Assembly (NCBI GenBank): GCA_002256245.1
Contig: NKIU01000002.1
Span: 186,001 to 250,000 of the forward strand
Length of the DNA: 64,000 nt
DNA from: Pseudorhodobacter sp. PARRP1
Lineage (GTDB): Bacteria; Pseudomonadota; Alphaproteobacteria; Rhodobacterales; Rhodobacteraceae
Direction of reading: 5' to 3'
Part shown: positions 8,718 to 16,422 of the stretch, piece after piece
Position numbering within the stretch: the stretch's first letter is position 1
How the letters are laid out: each line of letters opens with the position of its first letter
Program-made: the position numbers and the translations under genes
Notes under the pieces: generated by a model
Database searches by the model: none
The model's input: the letters and a program-made list of their open reading frames with translations, nothing else
What the model was told of the DNA's origin: nothing

Positions 8718-9605
8718 CTAGGCCTTTGCCTGTTTGGCAGGCAGCGCGGGAACTCGGGCCGCCACGGCCACGCTGAGGATGATGAACAACGCCCCCATGC
8801 TGCGCACCGCGTCCAGAGACTCGCCCAGGACGATGGCAGCGAACAGGGCGCCGAAGACCGCCTCGGCGCTGACCAGAATCGCCACCGTGCTGGCCGCCAG
8901 ATGCTGTTGTGCAATGGCCATCAAGACATAGGCCAGCCCTTTTGACACCACCCCGATCATCAGGATTTCGGGCAGGGCAGCAAGAAGCGCGCCCCAAGTG
9001 GGTGGGCTGCTGAACCAAAGGCTGGCAAGGGCGCAGACCCCGCCGCACACGGCCAGTTGGACACAGGTCAACAGGGCCGGGCGATGATAGCGCATGGCAT
9101 AGGCGCCGACGGCGAGCGTCCACATCGCAAAGCCCGCCGCCGACGCCAGCGACAGGATGTCGCCAGACGACAGACCCGCCCAGTTCGCCCCCGCCATCAG
9201 AAAGATGCCGAACAATGTCGCAAGGCTGGCGGGCCAGATCGCCAGCGGCACGCGATGGGCAAGAAACACCCAGCCGAGGATCGGCGTCAGCACCGCCGAG
9301 GTGTTCACCAGGAACCCCGCATTGGCAACCGAGGTCAGCCCATAGCCAAATTGCATGACTGTGCTGGCAAAGGTGAAAAGCGCCGAAACCGCAAAAAGCA
9401 ACGGGCCCGACCCTTGCGCCTGCGGCAGCGGACCGCGCCCCTCGCGCCGCACCAGCGGCAAAAGCACCACGGCCCCGATAAGCGAGGTGATCGCGGTGGC
9501 CTGCCAGCCATCCAGATTTTGCAGAATGGTCTTTTGCGCAACGTTGCCAGAGCCCCAAGCAACGGCCGCCAGAAGCGCAATCGCGGTGGCTTGGTTCGGG
9601 CTCAT
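8718..9605 (-). CDS. EamA/DMT-family membrane transporter
   Basis: The 295-aa protein is almost entirely hydrophobic, with about ten transmembrane segments arranged as two EamA repeats (first half to about residue 140, second about 150-285). It ends in a short basic tail. DMT transporters export small metabolites, amino acids or their derivatives through the inner membrane. The start codon overlaps the stop of the 85-aa peptide gene by ATGA (9602-9605), so peptide and transporter are made together. That coupling makes it a candidate exporter or immunity protein for the product of the cluster (inference); the true substrate is not evident. Confidence 0.88.
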   Translation of the reverse strand: MSPNQATAIALLAAVAWGSGNVAQKTILQNLDGWQATAITSLIGAVVLLPLVRREGRGPLPQAQGSGPLLFAVSALFTFASTVMQFGYGLTSVANAGFLVNTSAVLTPILGWVFLAHRVPLAIWPASLATLFGIFLMAGANWAGLSSGDILSLASAAGFAMWTLAVGAYAMRYHRPALLTCVQLAVCGGVCALASLWFSSPPTWGALLAALPEILMIGVVSKGLAYVLMAIAQQHLAASTVAILVSAEAVFGALFAAIVLGESLDAVRSMGALFIILSVAVAARVPALPAKQAKA

Positions 9606-9859
9606 CCCACCACCCGGTCGGTTGTCGTGGCAAGAGCATGGGGCTGCGGGCCCAAAAGCCCGTGCGGCTCTGCGGAGGCTGTCGCCGTTGATACTGCGTG
9701 CATCGCCGTGCCCAGGTTGCAGCCCGAAACAGGCGTCTGCGTCAGGATGGCCAAGTCGCAGGGCCGTGCCGGGCCAAGGCCTTTGCCTGCAACTTGATCG
9801 GCGGATTTGGCGGCTTGGCGCTGGTCGGTCGCAAATGGGTTTGGGTTATCGTTGGTCAC
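9602..9859 (-). CDS. 85-aa Ser/Thr/Cys-containing peptide, candidate precursor peptide
   Basis: A GTG start at 9859 follows CAGGAG with a six-base spacer, an excellent ribosome site, although the frame is open further upstream. The 85-residue product begins MTNDNPNPFATDQRQAAKS. Its first half is charged and leader-like. Its second half holds two Cys (34 and 47) and many Ser/Thr, including TQTPVSGCNLGT and VSTATAS, then GLLGPQPHALATTTDRVVG. It has no Trp or Tyr and no signal peptide. Cys, Ser and Thr are the residues YcaO cyclodehydratases modify. The stop overlaps the exporter start by ATGA. Together this fits a RiPP precursor, but no family match is known to me and the role is inferred from context. 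Confidence 0.6.
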   Translation of the reverse strand: MTNDNPNPFATDQRQAAKSADQVAGKGLGPARPCDLAILTQTPVSGCNLGTAMHAVSTATASAEPHGLLGPQPHALATTTDRVVG

Positions 9860-9915
9860 GAAAGGCTCCTGTCGGGAAAGGGCATTGAAATGATGCCCCA
9901 GTCTTCGACCACCGC

Positions 9916-9942
9916 CGTGACCGCGCCGTGAGCGCGACGTGA
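9916..9942 (+). promoter_or_regulatory. Triple 11-bp-period direct repeat between peptide and secreted-protein genes
   Basis: CGTGACC, CGTGAGC and CGTGAAA start at 9916, 9927 and 9938, an exact 11-bp period. The core CGTGA is the same as at the YcaO promoter. It lies upstream of both the minus-strand peptide operon and the plus-strand gene at 10107. This is the expected layout for a SARP (BTAD) activator site. Orientation relative to the secreted-protein gene matches that seen at the YcaO promoter. Confidence 0.6.
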
Positions 9943-10003
9943 AACCAACGCCCGGTTTCGGGTCAGCGACCTTCACGCAGCAGCGCTTCAATTTACCGGA
10001 GAC

Positions 10004-10020
10004 TTCACGTCGATCTCACG
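10004..10020 (-). promoter_or_regulatory. Second SARP-type repeat pair upstream of the peptide operon
   Basis: On the minus strand GCGTGAG and ACGTGAA contain CGTGA twice with an 11-bp period (TCACG on the plus strand at 10005-10009 and 10016-10020). Orientation relative to the peptide gene is the same as that of the repeat before the YcaO gene. A single TTCACG also occurs at 9972-9977. It is probably the activator site of the peptide-exporter-regulator operon; binding is inferred. Confidence 0.5.
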
Positions 10021-10106
10021 CAGCGTGCTGATCCTGATGCCAAGCCCCGGATTGCCTCTCAGAAGCCGCGCCGAGGCGATTTTCACTTTTTTCAAAGGTT
10101 CTTGAA

Positions 10107-10409
10107 ATGAATATGAAATCCGCTGTTCTGCTTTGCCTTCTCGCCTCGCCCTGCCTTGGCGATACCATCAACGCCACGACCTGCCCGTTGAGCGGTCCAT
10201 TGAACGAAATGTCGAGTCCAGCGACCAAAGACTGCCAAGTCCATCGCCTCGCCTTTCGCGACGCCCTTCGGGGCTGCATGGATCGCCTTCAGGACCCGGC
10301 CAAACACCGCACCGCTCGACTGCCTGCGGGCAATGCACAAACCAGCCGGTCCCGGTTTCTGATCTGCTATGCCGCGGCGCACAAGTCGATGGATGTCGCA
10401 CCGCATTAA
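10107..10409 (+). CDS. Small secreted Cys-containing protein of unknown function
   Basis: The start at 10107 follows AAAGG with an eight-base spacer. The 100-aa product opens with MNMKSAVLLCLLASPCLG, a clear signal peptide with likely cleavage after residue 18. The mature part of about 82 residues holds four Cys (in TTCPLSG, KDCQVHR, RGCMDRL and LICYAA), so two disulfides are possible in the periplasm. I do not recognise the family. It is divergent from the peptide operon and shares its repeat-bearing control region, so it may be a secreted partner or an immunity factor (inference). A strong hairpin terminator follows directly. Confidence 0.6.
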   Translation: MNMKSAVLLCLLASPCLGDTINATTCPLSGPLNEMSSPATKDCQVHRLAFRDALRGCMDRLQDPAKHRTARLPAGNAQTSRSRFLICYAAAHKSMDVAPH

Positions 10410-10415
10410 GCTGTG

Positions 10416-10440
10416 ACGCAGGGCGCCCGTAGCCCTGCGT
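10416..10440 (+). terminator. Hairpin terminator after the small secreted protein gene
   Basis: A perfect 9-bp stem, ACGCAGGGC (10416-10424) and GCCCTGCGT (10432-10440), encloses a 7-base loop seven bases after the stop codon. Only a weak T-rich stretch (TGCTTCTTGC) follows. Confidence 0.7.
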
Positions 10441-10602
10441 TGCTTCTTGCAGGTTGGTGTCCCCCCGATCTGTTCTTGACCGACGGCTTTGGGCCGGGCG
10501 CGTCGATGCAATTTCTGTCGGTATCAAGGATCGGGGACGCTTGCGCGCATCGGTGGAAGCCGGTCAGACATCGGCGACGCGGAGGAAAAATCCAAAAATC
10601 GG

Positions 10603-10619
10603 TGTAGAAAATATCTACA
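10603..10619. promoter_or_regulatory. Palindrome TGTAGA-N5-TCTACA, operator-like
   Basis: The perfect 6-bp arms TGTAGA (10603-10608) and TCTACA (10614-10619) flank AAATA. The right arm touches the ATG of the weak ORF at 10619. It resembles a dimeric repressor site or a small hairpin; there is no regulator next to it and the target is unclear. Confidence 0.3.
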
Positions 10620-10864
10620 TGACGCCGGCGGATATTGAGGCTTTTCATAAGGGATATGTGACGGTTCCAACCTTGGCGGCAGAGGACGGACAATCGATTC
10701 CGCATACGCGCGCGGCCTTGAAGCGACCGGTTTTACTCGTTTTCTCGCTGGAGGGCCAAGATTTCGGGCGTCTTTTCCTGCGCAAAGATGGTCAGGCGGC
10801 TGCTTTGTTCAAAACTGATCGTCGGCGTAGCGTTGCCCGGAAAAGGTCGATTAAGTGCCAATGA
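10619..10864 (+). CDS. Possible small ORF, 81 aa, unsupported
   Basis: An ATG at 10619 opens an 81-codon frame (MTPADIEAFHKGYVTVPTL, basic C-terminal end). No ribosome site is seen near the ATG, and no family is recognised. The middle (KRPVLLVFSLEGQDFGRLFL) reads like protein, so it may be a decayed gene fragment. It lies in an isolated stretch between the peptide cluster and the cyclitol operon. Confidence 0.22.
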   Translation: MTPADIEAFHKGYVTVPTLAAEDGQSIPHTRAALKRPVLLVFSLEGQDFGRLFLRKDGQAAALFKTDRRRSVARKRSIKCQ

Positions 10865-11468
10865 GGCATAAGACTGCACGCCTGAACATACGGCGTGGAT
10901 GTTGCGCATAAAGTAGCATTATAAAACAATTTCTTAAAGCCTTGAGATGTGAGATCTGACCATAAGCGCGCGCACCAATAGCATAAACGTGCACAGTTAC
11001 TCATTACGTAGGTCCGCTCTGCGGACGAAGCAGCCATTTGCAGGCGCGGCGATCAGCTCTGCAGTGCAATTCCAGGCACCGACCAGAAGGGCGGCAAACA
11101 GCCCTTCGCGGAGAGATATGCTGTGGAAATGAATTTGGCAAAGCTGACGCACGTCATCCTCCCCAAAGGATTTGGCGCGCTGTGCTGGCACGCTTTGCAG
11201 CCAAGTCTATGTTGGATGTGGCCTGCCGATCGAGTGGACCCGCAACGGCTGACTTCGACGAAAAAGTCTGGCTGCCGCCTGCGCTGGGTCAAAACGCGAG
11301 CCGCTTTTTTCAAGACCTTGGCATGGCTGCTTTCCGCTTAGATGTGCATTCGCGCGCGTATCCGGTCTCGCGCATATGGCCAATCCGGGGTGGCTTGCCA
11401 AAGCAGCCTTCCATCAGCTGCAGGCGGCAATGCCAAGACCAAAGGGGGGGCTGTGCCGAGCGGCCCCG
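10865..11468. other. About 600 bp without a supportable gene
   Basis: The first part (10865-11000) is A+T-richer than the surroundings, and the rest has only short frames without ribosome sites or recognisable protein. It separates the terminator-ended YcaO cluster from the 3' end of the cyclitol operon. It may be decayed sequence; I see no tRNA, hairpin array or repeat in it. Confidence 0.5.
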
Positions 11469-12539
11469 TCACAGCAACAGCCGGTGCGAAGTAACCGGCG
11501 AGAGGCGCACCATATCGGCGGTCGGGTGATGCGGGCGCGGGCGGACGGCGATCTTTTGCGGCTGGCCGGTGCGGGCTGCGGTTTCGATGGCGATCAGCGC
11601 CAGCATATCGGCCAGACCTTCTTCGCCATCGGCTTCAGGCGGCTTGCCCGAGGTGATGCAATCGCTGAAATAGGCCATCTGTGCGCCAAAATGATCGGTT
11701 TGCGGAAAGGCGATGTCGCGCGTGACGCCGTTCTGGCGCAGCCGCAATTTCATCGCGCAGTCGGCTTTGAAACCGGGGTCCATCTCGATATCGCCGGTTG
11801 ACCCGATCACCCGGTAATTATCGACGCTGCCCGCGCCAAAGCTGCTGACGAATTGGGCGATGCCACCCGACGGAAAGCGCAATGTGACGGCGATGGTTGC
11901 CTCTATCTCGGCAAAGCGGGGATCGTCTTTGGGCTGGATGACGGTTGCGGTGGCCTCAACGGGTTCTTCGGCAAAGATATGGCGCGCGGCGTTCAGGCTA
12001 TACACCCCAAGATCTTGCAGCGGCCCGCCCCAATGGGCGGCTTTCAGGCGGTGGTTGCCAAGGGTGGTCTGAAAGCTGAACACCGATTGAAAGATCAAAG
12101 CTGTGCCGATGGCGCCGTCGCGGATCAGATCCAGCAGGGCGACGGTGCCGGGTTCGTTATGGAGCCGGTAGGCTGTCATCAGAAAAACTCCGGCCTGATC
12201 AGCAGCGGCGATCATCGCCTCGGCATCCGCGACGGTCGTGGCAAGCGGCTTTTCCACCAGAATATGCTTGCCCGCGCGGGCGGCGCGGATGGTGTAGTCG
12301 GCGTGCATGGAATTGGGCAGCGCGATATAGACCGCGTCAATGCTGTCAGATGCCAGCAGCGCATCGTAATCCTGATAGCTTACCACCTGCGGGATGTTGT
12401 GAAACGCGGCCAGTTTTGCGCCTTTTTCAAGATCGCCCGTGACAATGGCTTCGATGGTGGAATTGCCGCTTTGTGCGGCACCCGGCAGGAAGGATTCCTG
12501 TGAAATCCAACCTGCGCCGACAACTGCGTATCTGATCAT
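11469..12539 (-). CDS. Gfo/Idh/MocA-family NAD(P)-dependent oxidoreductase (first of three)
   Basis: The 356-aa product starts at 12539, since AGGA lies nine bases upstream of that ATG and directly abuts an earlier one. A Rossmann motif VVGAGWIS is at 6-13, and the family EKP signature with the catalytic Lys is at 96-98 (HILVEKPLA). The C-terminal Gfo-type domain includes DLGVYSLNAARH. Such enzymes oxidise sugars and cyclitols at a ring hydroxyl. It is the last gene of a six-gene minus-strand operon (13 bp after the preceding gene), beside iolD/iolE, so a cyclitol or sugar dehydrogenase role is likely. The substrate is unknown. Confidence 0.88.
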   Translation of the reverse strand: MIRYAVVGAGWISQESFLPGAAQSGNSTIEAIVTGDLEKGAKLAAFHNIPQVVSYQDYDALLASDSIDAVYIALPNSMHADYTIRAARAGKHILVEKPLATTVADAEAMIAAADQAGVFLMTAYRLHNEPGTVALLDLIRDGAIGTALIFQSVFSFQTTLGNHRLKAAHWGGPLQDLGVYSLNAARHIFAEEPVEATATVIQPKDDPRFAEIEATIAVTLRFPSGGIAQFVSSFGAGSVDNYRVIGSTGDIEMDPGFKADCAMKLRLRQNGVTRDIAFPQTDHFGAQMAYFSDCITSGKPPEADGEEGLADMLALIAIETAARTGQPQKIAVRPRPHHPTADMVRLSPVTSHRLLL

Positions 12540-12552
12540 TTGAAACATTCCT

Positions 12553-13542
12553 TCAGGCGTAAAGCGCAGGGCGCGGCGGGTAAGTCAGGGTGATGCGGCC
12601 AGCATTGCCCATGCCAGCATTGCCCATGCCAGCGACGATTTGCTCGGCGGTTGACGTGGTGACAAAGCCATCCCAAGCGCTTGCGCCAGTGGTCTGGCCC
12701 GCCCGCGCAGCATCAACCCACGCCTGCATTTGCAAGCGGTAGGCTTCGGTAAAGCGCGGCACCCAGTTGGACGGGAAGCCAAAGCTTTGGGCGGCGGAAA
12801 GGTTGGTCAGAATGCGGGTTGGGGCGGCCATTTCCACCGTGCCCGCGCGGCCCACCAGCTGCGCATGCACGTGATAGCCGTAGGTGGCGTTCATAAAGAC
12901 TTCGGTCGAGACGATCTCGGCCTTGTCGGTCTGCATCGTCACCAGCATCGGATCGCCGCCGGGGGCCGCGGTGACTTGGGCGTTGATCATCTCGGAGCCA
13001 AGCAGCCAGCGCGAAATGTCGATTTCATGCACGAAAGAGTTCGTCACCGCCATCGCCCCGGTGAACCATGCGGGGGCTGCGGCGTTGCGGTGGATGTTGT
13101 GCAGCAGCACGGGGGCGCCGATGTTGCCCGCGATCCGGGCGGCCTGCATTTCGGTATAGGCCGGATCAAAGCGGCGCATGAAGCCGACCGTGACCAGACG
13201 CCGCCCCAGCGCCACTTCGGCCTGCACGATGTCGAGGCCCTCGGCGGCGGTGGCGGCGATGGGCTTTTCGCACAAGCAGGGCTTGCCCGCCGCAAGGCAG
13301 GCCAGCGCGTATTGGGCGTGGGTGGCGTCGGGTGATGCGATGACAACCGCCTGCACCTGATCGGAATTGATCAGCGCAAGGGCGTCGGTAAAAACAGCCG
13401 CTCCTTTCGCCGCAGCGCCGGCGCGGGCTGGGTCGGCGTCACAAACGGCGGCCAGATGCGCGCCGCTGGTGGCGTCACGCAGCAGACGCGCGTGTTCGGC
13501 CCCCATCACGCCGGTGCCGATGACGCCGACGGCAAGGCTCAT
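12553..13542 (-). CDS. Inositol 2-dehydrogenase-like Gfo/Idh/MocA oxidoreductase (second of three)
   Basis: The 329-aa protein has a Rossmann motif GTGVMG at 9-14, EKP at 92-94, and the FVHEIDISRWLLG stretch typical of myo-inositol 2-dehydrogenases (IolG type). That reaction makes 2-keto-myo-inositol, the substrate of the iolE product encoded in this window. Near the C terminus GMGNA is repeated (15-bp tandem repeat at about 12601-12630), where relatives have a single copy, so a slip duplication is likely. The ATG overlaps the preceding gene by four bases. It is the best iolG candidate among the three paralogues, though specificity is not proven. Confidence 0.85.
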   Translation of the reverse strand: MSLAVGVIGTGVMGAEHARLLRDATSGAHLAAVCDADPARAGAAAKGAAVFTDALALINSDQVQAVVIASPDATHAQYALACLAAGKPCLCEKPIAATAAEGLDIVQAEVALGRRLVTVGFMRRFDPAYTEMQAARIAGNIGAPVLLHNIHRNAAAPAWFTGAMAVTNSFVHEIDISRWLLGSEMINAQVTAAPGGDPMLVTMQTDKAEIVSTEVFMNATYGYHVHAQLVGRAGTVEMAAPTRILTNLSAAQSFGFPSNWVPRFTEAYRLQMQAWVDAARAGQTTGASAWDGFVTTSTAEQIVAGMGNAGMGNAGRITLTYPPRPALYA

Positions 13543-14657
13543 TTCACATCCAGCCAGCTTTGCGATTTCGACGAATGTTGGATGGTTTCCACAAGCACCT
13601 GAATCCGCAGGCCAGCGCGGAAGTTGAAGGGTTCCGGTGCTTTGCCTGCGATGGCGTTGATGTAGCCTGCGACCTCGATCGCCTTGAGGTCGTTAAAGCC
13701 GATCTGATGGCCTGCGGCGACGCAGAACAGGCCATAGGGCGCGTGGTCGGGCGAGGCCTCGATCCGGCGGAAGCCTTGGCGGCCTTTGGCATCAGAGGTG
13801 CTGAAGTAGTTGATAACGTTGAAATGTTCCTGACTGAACGCCAAAGCGCCCTTGGTGCCGTAAACTTCAAAATCATGCTGCATCTTGCGGCCTGTGGCGA
13901 TCCAGTTGCCCTCGATTGACCCCGTGGCACCATTTTCAAAGCGCAGGAACGCGCGGCCAATGTCATCCACCGTGACGGCTTTGCGGCCACCGCGCCCATC
14001 CGGGCGTTCAGAAATCATCGTCACGCAATCGCCCATCACGCGGGTGATCGGGCCGCAGAGGAATTCCGCCGTGGCGAGGGCATGGCTGCCAATATCGGCC
14101 AGCGCCCCACCGCCTGCGGGATCGTGGCGGAAGGTGTAGTTGCCCGAAGGATCGGCCATGTAATCTTCGCAATGGATGCCGCGATAACCGCGGATCTCGC
14201 CAAGTTCTCCGGCGGCGATCATGTCACGCGCCAGCGCCAGCATCGGGTTGCAGAGATAGTTGAAACCGACCTGGGTTTTCACGCCCTTAGCCTCGGCGGC
14301 GAGGGTCATTTCCAAGGCATCGGCGGCCATTGGGGCGAGGGGCTTTTCGCAATAGACATGCTTTCCGGCAGCAATCGCCGCCAGCGACATTTCCTTGTGC
14401 AGCGCGTTCGGGGCGGTGATCGAGACCAGATCAATCTCGGGGTTGGCCATGATGGTGCGCCAGTCGGTCGTGGCATGGGCAAAACCCAAAGTCACACGGG
14501 CGCGTTCGGCGGCTTCGGGGGTGATGTCGGCGACGGTGTGCAGTTCCAGATCGAACGGCAGTTCGAACACGCGCGGGGCTGACGTGAAGCCGAACACATG
14601 CGCCTTGCCCATGAAGCCGGTGCCAATCAGGCCGATGCGGAGTTTTGGTTTGCTCAT
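13539..14657 (-). CDS. Gfo/Idh/MocA-family oxidoreductase (third of three)
   Basis: The 372-aa protein begins MSKPKLRIGLIGTGFMGKAH (nucleotide-binding GTGFMG) and carries the EKP motif in VYCEKPLAPMA. The long C-terminal domain includes DIGSHALATAEFLCG and a YGTKGALAFSQEHF segment, as in scyllo-inositol and glucose-type dehydrogenases. It overlaps the downstream gene and the upstream hydroxyacid dehydrogenase gene by ATGA on both sides, so it is fully coupled. Together with its two paralogues it suggests interconversion or oxidation of several cyclitol isomers (inference). Confidence 0.87.
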   Translation of the reverse strand: MSKPKLRIGLIGTGFMGKAHVFGFTSAPRVFELPFDLELHTVADITPEAAERARVTLGFAHATTDWRTIMANPEIDLVSITAPNALHKEMSLAAIAAGKHVYCEKPLAPMAADALEMTLAAEAKGVKTQVGFNYLCNPMLALARDMIAAGELGEIRGYRGIHCEDYMADPSGNYTFRHDPAGGGALADIGSHALATAEFLCGPITRVMGDCVTMISERPDGRGGRKAVTVDDIGRAFLRFENGATGSIEGNWIATGRKMQHDFEVYGTKGALAFSQEHFNVINYFSTSDAKGRQGFRRIEASPDHAPYGLFCVAAGHQIGFNDLKAIEVAGYINAIAGKAPEPFNFRAGLRIQVLVETIQHSSKSQSWLDVK

Positions 14658-15613
14658 TTTAACGCGTCCTTATTGACGATCAAAGCGGGGTCCAATGCCC
14701 CGGCGAAATGGTTCAGCACGTTCTGCACCGAGGCCACGGCCATGCGTTCAGCGGCCTCACGCGTCAGGCCAGCGGTGTGGGGCGTCAGGATAACCTGATC
14801 AAACGCCAGCAGCCGATGGTCGGGGGCTGGCGGTTCGGCATCAAACACGTCCAGACCCGCGCCCGCGATGTGGCCAGAGCGCAGGGCATCGGCCAAAGCC
14901 GCTTCATCGACAATGCCGCCGCGCGCGGTGTTGATGATGAAGGCACCCGGCTTCATCTGCGCGATTTCAGCCGCGCCAAGGATCGGGCCATCGGCTTTGG
15001 GGATATGCACCGAGACGAAATCAGCCTGCGCCAGACCTGCGGCCAGATCGGCCACCTGCGCCACATTGCCCGCAGGCCAGCCGGTTTTGGTCAGATAGGG
15101 GTCATAGGCGGCAAGCTGCATGCCAAAGCCTGCCGCCATTTGCGCCAAGTGCCGCCCAATCCGGCCATAGCCGATGATCAGCAGGCGTTTGCCCGAAACC
15201 TCGCCTTGCTCCAGCTTGTTGCGCCAGCCCCAGGGGCCGGTGCGCACGGCGGCGTCTGACCGGATGATCTGCTTGGCACAGGCCAGAACCATCATCATCG
15301 CATGTTCGGCCACCGACACCGAATTGACATCGCCAACGATGCACAGCGGGATATGCCGCGCGTTCAGCGCCGCCAGATCGACCGCATCATAGCCCACGCC
15401 GTGCCGCGAGACGATTTGCAGCTTGGCGGCCTTGGCTATGGAAGCCGCGCCCATAGGCTGGGTGCGGATCACCACGGCATCGGCTTGGGCCAGATAGGGT
15501 TGATACGAGGCTTCGGAGATTTCCTCGACATGGGTGAAGGTGACGCCTTGGGTGGCTTCCAGCAAGGCAAGGCCAGCCGGATGCAGTTTGCCCGCAATCA
15601 GGATATGCGGCAT
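14654..15613 (-). CDS. D-isomer-specific 2-hydroxyacid dehydrogenase
   Basis: The 319-aa protein has the NAD-binding motif IIGYGRIGRHLA in the middle. The catalytic trio is seen as Arg in NTARGGIVDE, the Glu about 29 residues on (FDAEPP), and His in LTPHTAGL. These enzymes reduce 2-keto acids or oxidise D-2-hydroxyacids with NAD(P). Start and the stop of the aldolase gene overlap by one base (TGATG), and its stop overlaps the next start by ATGA. In this operon it may process a hydroxypyruvate- or tartronate-like cleavage product (inference). Confidence 0.88.
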   Translation of the reverse strand: MPHILIAGKLHPAGLALLEATQGVTFTHVEEISEASYQPYLAQADAVVIRTQPMGAASIAKAAKLQIVSRHGVGYDAVDLAALNARHIPLCIVGDVNSVSVAEHAMMMVLACAKQIIRSDAAVRTGPWGWRNKLEQGEVSGKRLLIIGYGRIGRHLAQMAAGFGMQLAAYDPYLTKTGWPAGNVAQVADLAAGLAQADFVSVHIPKADGPILGAAEIAQMKPGAFIINTARGGIVDEAALADALRSGHIAGAGLDVFDAEPPAPDHRLLAFDQVILTPHTAGLTREAAERMAVASVQNVLNHFAGALDPALIVNKDALK

Positions 15614-16422
15614 CAGTAGGCCCCTTTGGTGGTGGCGTCGCCTGTGGTTTCGGTCAATTTGCGGAAGCCTGCAACGGCGGCCCCGGCAGCCGCGGCCAGA
15701 AAGCGGCTGTCGCCGCCGACCGTGGTCATGTTAAAGCCCCAGCCGATGGCGCGCGCGGCATATTCGGGCGTGCCACAATGCAGGGCGGCGCGGATGTTGT
15801 GCTTTTTACAAGCCGCCACAATGGCTTGCAGCGCTGCGATCATCTCGGGTTCTTCGCGGTCAAAACCGGGGGCGAGGCGGCCTTGGGTGAGGGAAAGTGT
15901 CAGGTCAGCGGGGCCGACGTAGATGCCATCAAGGCCGGGGGTGGCGGCGATGGCGTCAAGGTTGGCCATGCCCTCGGCGGTTTCGATCATCGCGAAGGCC
16001 AGCATGTTGTCGTTGGCCTCGCCTGCGTAATTCGCACCTGCGGCGAAAGAAACCCGCGTCGGGCCAAAGCTGCGCTGACCATGCGGCGGATAGCGCAGGT
16101 AGCTGACAAAGCGGGCGGCTTCCTCGGCCGAGTTCACCATCGGGCAGATGATGCCATAAGCGCCCGCGTCCAGCGCCTTCATGATGATGCCGGGTTCATT
16201 CCACGGCACGCGGGCCATCAGGGTTGCACCGCTTGCCCGCATCGCCTGGAACATCGGCAAGACATTGGAATAATCCAAAGCGCCGTGCTGCATGTCGATG
16301 GTCACGGAATCAAAGCCCTGCGCCGCCATGATCTCGGCGGTGAACGGGTTGCCGATGGAACACCAGCCGTTGATCGTGGGCTTGCCAGCGGCCCACAGCG
16401 CTTTCAGTTTGTTCGCAATCAT
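15613..16422 (-). CDS. HpcH/HpaI-family aldolase
   Basis: The 269-aa product shows the signatures of class II pyruvate aldolases of this family: the general base His in DMQHGALDY, metal-binding Glu in MIETAEG and Asp in YVGPADL. They cleave 4-hydroxy-2-oxo acids such as 2-keto-3-deoxy sugar acids to pyruvate and an aldehyde. The ATG at 16422 overlaps the stop of the dehydrogenase gene by ATGA; a GTG six bases earlier is possible. In this pathway it could replace the IolJ aldolase step, with the aldehyde going to the adjacent semialdehyde dehydrogenase (inference). Confidence 0.88.
   Translation of the reverse strand: MIANKLKALWAAGKPTINGWCSIGNPFTAEIMAAQGFDSVTIDMQHGALDYSNVLPMFQAMRASGATLMARVPWNEPGIIMKALDAGAYGIICPMVNSAEEAARFVSYLRYPPHGQRSFGPTRVSFAAGANYAGEANDNMLAFAMIETAEGMANLDAIAATPGLDGIYVGPADLTLSLTQGRLAPGFDREEPEMIAALQAIVAACKKHNIRAALHCGTPEYAARAIGWGFNMTTVGGDSRFLAAAAGAAVAGFRKLTETTGDATTKGAY

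Noticed and set aside
12601-12630. CRISPR-like tandem repeat
   Set aside because: Only two 15-bp units inside a coding region (GMGNA duplication); no spacers and no cas genes in the window.
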